A stretch of 7,389 bases of DNA from an uncultured Bacteroidales bacterium (lineage in GTDB: Bacteria; Bacteroidota; Bacteroidia; Bacteroidales; UBA932). Under the pieces are notes generated by a model. It did no database searches, was not told the origin of the DNA, and worked only from the letters and a program-made list of their open reading frames with translations. The stretch is from assembly GCA_945983015.1 (NCBI GenBank), contig CAMFSN010000072.1, positions 1 through 7,389 on the forward strand. The letters run 5' to 3'. Each line of letters begins with the position of its first letter. The stretch's first letter is position 1. A program made the position numbers and the translations under genes. Shown piece after piece: positions 5,809 through 7,389 of the stretch.

Positions 5809-6963
5809 TTATTTTTTGCAGACAAAAGGATTCTTCTTAGCATACTTGCTATAGCCAGATTCCTTAGAAGAACGGGTTGAATAAGCCTCTTCCTCCACCA
5901 ATTCATAGTACATAAGATCTCCCTCATAAGAGAATGTTACTTTCTTGCCATAAGCATCCTGAAGTTCACCGCTGATCTTATAGCCTTCACCCTTCTGCTC
6001 CACATCCACATAGCCGTCAACCAAAGAACCTTCGATATTCTTAGAGGTATGGAGATACCAGCATCCGAAATACATTCCATATAAAGTAAATCCGCTGAAA
6101 AGTGAACCGACTGTCGATTCTGTAGCCTCTAAAAGATTTACAAAACCTTCATAACGACCCGTAGGGAGCACCTCGCTTCCAGGGGCGGCGTTAAGATAGA
6201 GGAACATAGACTGGCCATAACCGAAATCTGTATTGAAATCGTAATCCTTATCGCCCAGGCTAATTACCCAAGTTTCAGTGGCTCCGTCTTCCATCAGATC
6301 CCCGTAATTGGTAACGGCAGCGCCTACGGCGGAGTCAAAGCTCAGGTCTGCAGGAATATTGGAGTAACGGCTCTCTTCAGCTGTAGAGATAATATAATCT
6401 ATTCCCTCATACGTAAAACTGAAAGGCTCTCCGCCAATGGTAGCGGTGAAGGAGACTTTCACGCCTTTATCAGAAGGGCTGATAACGAGATTAGCCTCAT
6501 CGAAAGATGCTTTTTTGTACTTAACCACGTCATTCTCAACTGCTGAAACATAAGAATCCTTCACACTAAGCTGGCCTGCAGCATAGTCAGAGCCGAGAGT
6601 ATAAGTTCCGGCGAAATCTGCCAGGTGAAGGTGATCGGTATCTTCAGTTGTCACAGGTTCAGCGCAGAAATCCAGTAAAGCCACAAAACCGGTTCCAAAA
6701 GGATTATCTTCTTCATCGAAAGTAATATCTCCTTTGAGGAAATTAATATAGACATTGGCAGTTTCAGTCTCATACCAATCTCCGCCATAGTAAGAGAAAA
6801 GCATCAGATCAGGATCAACCGGAGTCTCTGGAGTCTCTGGAGTCTCAGGGGTCTCAGGAGTCTCAGGAGTCTCAGGGGTCTCAGGGGTCTCAGGGGTCTC
6901 ACAGGACAAAGTAAGAGCAGCCGCCATAGCGGCGCATAACAAAGTTTTAAAAATGGTCTTCAT
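5809..6963 (-). CDS. Lipoprotein with (Glu-Thr-Pro)9 linker and duplicated beta-rich domain
   Basis: A 384-residue predicted outer-membrane lipoprotein of unknown function. A Lys-containing N-terminus and hydrophobic core lead to the lipobox LTLS-Cys21. The signal peptide places the start at ATG 6963; a longer TTG start at 6996 would lie in the promoter. Cys21 is followed by nine Glu-Thr-Pro repeats (22-48), probably an extended stalk away from the membrane. Residues about 53-190 and 215-353 look like two copies of one domain, most visible where GVKVSFTATIGGEPFSFTYEG (167-187) aligns with the segment 327-348 that also ends in TFSYEG. The sequence is rich in Gly, Tyr and alternating beta-type residues. 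A basic, Ser/Lys-rich tail ends in VCKK. I recognise no named family. Lack of Ser/Asp at +2 leaves final sorting uncertain; the acidic residues after Cys fit Bacteroidota surface export only loosely. It converges on the glycan operon. Confidence 0.85.
   Translation of the reverse strand: MKTIFKTLLCAAMAAALTLSCETPETPETPETPETPETPETPETPETPVDPDLMLFSYYGGDWYETETANVYINFLKGDITFDEEDNPFGTGFVALLDFCAEPVTTEDTDHLHLADFAGTYTLGSDYAAGQLSVKDSYVSAVENDVVKYKKASFDEANLVISPSDKGVKVSFTATIGGEPFSFTYEGIDYIISTAEESRYSNIPADLSFDSAVGAAVTNYGDLMEDGATETWVISLGDKDYDFNTDFGYGQSMFLYLNAAPGSEVLPTGRYEGFVNLLEATESTVGSLFSGFTLYGMYFGCWYLHTSKNIEGSLVDGYVDVEQKGEGYKISGELQDAYGKKVTFSYEGDLMYYELVEEEAYSTRSSKESGYSKYAKKNPFVCKK
6820..6900 (-). repeat. Nine tandem 9-bp units encoding Glu-Thr-Pro
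   Basis: Nine GAG-ACN-CCN units follow the lipobox Cys codon directly. The six units nearest the signal peptide are the most uniform (CCT proline codons); the last three use CCA, CCA and CCG. The unit is a multiple of three, so slippage would change linker length without breaking the frame. Confidence 0.95.
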
Positions 6964-6993
6964 GTTATTTGATTTTAACAATACACTACACCG

Positions 6994-7001
6994 CAAATGT
7001 A
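6994..7001 (-). promoter_or_regulatory. Lipoprotein gene promoter -7 box
   Basis: The minus strand reads TACATTTG, a match to TAnnTTTG, 30 bases before the ATG at 6963. The upstream region at -33 is T-rich (TTTTTT) without a clear TTTG. Confidence 0.65.
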
Positions 7002-7028
7002 AAGATTATTTTTTAAAGAAAAAAACGA

Positions 7029-7036
7029 TAAATTTG
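7029..7036 (+). promoter_or_regulatory. recG promoter -7 box
   Basis: TAAATTTG matches TAnnTTTG and ends 25 bases before the recG ATG. It is divergent from the lipoprotein promoter, with only 27 bases between the two -7 boxes, so their upstream polymerase contacts would overlap. No clear -33 element is visible. Confidence 0.55.
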
Positions 7037-7061
7037 TCCTCGGAAACATCCAACATTAAAA

Positions 7062-7389
7062 ATGGGGGAACTGAAAAGTGAAATAAAATACCTCAAAGGT
7101 GTGGGACCTAAAAGGGCCGAACTTCTTAGCAGGGAGCTCGGCCTGAACAGCTTGGAGGATCTGATTCACTTTTTCCCCTTCAGATACATAGATAAGACTT
7201 CCATCTGCAGGATTGCGGACATAAGACAGAGCATTACCTATATCCAGGTCAAAGGGAAAGTCGAAAGCCGCCAGATTACAGGGGAAGGCAAGGCCAAAAG
7301 GCTGAGCGTCGTGGTAAGCGACGAATCCGGAGCGATGGAAATGGTCTTTTTCAAGGGCCTGAAATGGAACTATGAAAAACTAGTCCCTG
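7062..7389 (+). CDS. recG: ATP-dependent DNA helicase RecG, 5' part only
   Basis: The first 109 codons of RecG, the superfamily 2 helicase that remodels stalled replication forks and recombination branches. The protein begins MGELKSEIKYLKGVGPKRAE. The YLKGVGPKRAELL segment (about 10-22) is the family's helix-hairpin-helix-like N-terminal signature, and EDLIHFFPFRYID (32-44) is the next conserved block. The OB-fold wedge domain then begins (ITYIQVKGKVES, later SGAMEMVFFKG). The helicase motifs lie beyond the window. ATG 7062 fits the family N-terminus and the promoter just upstream. The gene is cut by the window edge, not broken. Confidence 0.95.
   Translation, partial: MGELKSEIKYLKGVGPKRAELLSRELGLNSLEDLIHFFPFRYIDKTSICRIADIRQSITYIQVKGKVESRQITGEGKAKRLSVVVSDESGAMEMVFFKGLKWNYEKLVP

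Noticed and set aside
6964..6996. Longer N-terminus for the lipoprotein from a TTG start
   Set aside because: It would overlap the TACATTTG promoter box and put 11 extra residues before a normal signal peptide that already begins at ATG 6963.

Overview
The window looks like a chromosomal segment from a member of the Bacteroidales (phylum Bacteroidota). The evidence is a set of TAnnTTTG-type -7 promoter boxes upstream of most transcription units, few clear Shine-Dalgarno sequences, a surface-type lipoprotein with a repetitive Pro/Glu/Thr linker, and a tmRNA whose tag reading frame resumes at a Gly codon as in Bacteroides. The genus cannot be fixed from the sequence alone.

Layout. Positions 43-435 (minus strand) hold the tmRNA gene ssrA. 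Diverging from it, with back-to-back promoters in about 108 bases, is tRNA-Val(UAC) at 544-621, followed at once by a perfect 12-bp-stem terminator. Positions 660-982 have no gene. They carry four copies of a 26-bp hairpin-forming repeat at about 51-bp spacing, then a Bacteroidota promoter and a short leader hairpin. From 983 to 5801 runs a compact four-gene plus-strand operon: a GT4-type glycosyltransferase, a LicD-family phosphotransferase, a fusion of a LicC-like nucleotidyltransferase with a CobD-like PLP enzyme, and an octopine/nopaline-type opine dehydrogenase whose start overlaps the previous stop (ATGA). Converging on it is a minus-strand lipoprotein gene (5809-6963). Diverging from that, at 7062, is the 5' end of recG, cut by the window edge.

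How the genes may work together. The operon reads as a small pathway for decorating a surface glycan. The PLP domain would make a phosphorylated amino alcohol, for example by decarboxylating phosphoserine or phosphothreonine. The fused nucleotidyltransferase would activate it as a CDP derivative. The opine dehydrogenase would reductively join the amine to an alpha-keto acid. LicD would transfer the resulting aminoalkyl phosphate to a sugar, and the GT4 enzyme would add to the same glycan. The domain assignments are well supported by motifs; substrates and order of steps are inference. This cassette is the best candidate in the window for an undescribed system. The hairpin-repeat array and the atypical tmRNA tag (ending Tyr-Ala-Cys rather than Leu-Ala-Ala) are the other items worth a second look.
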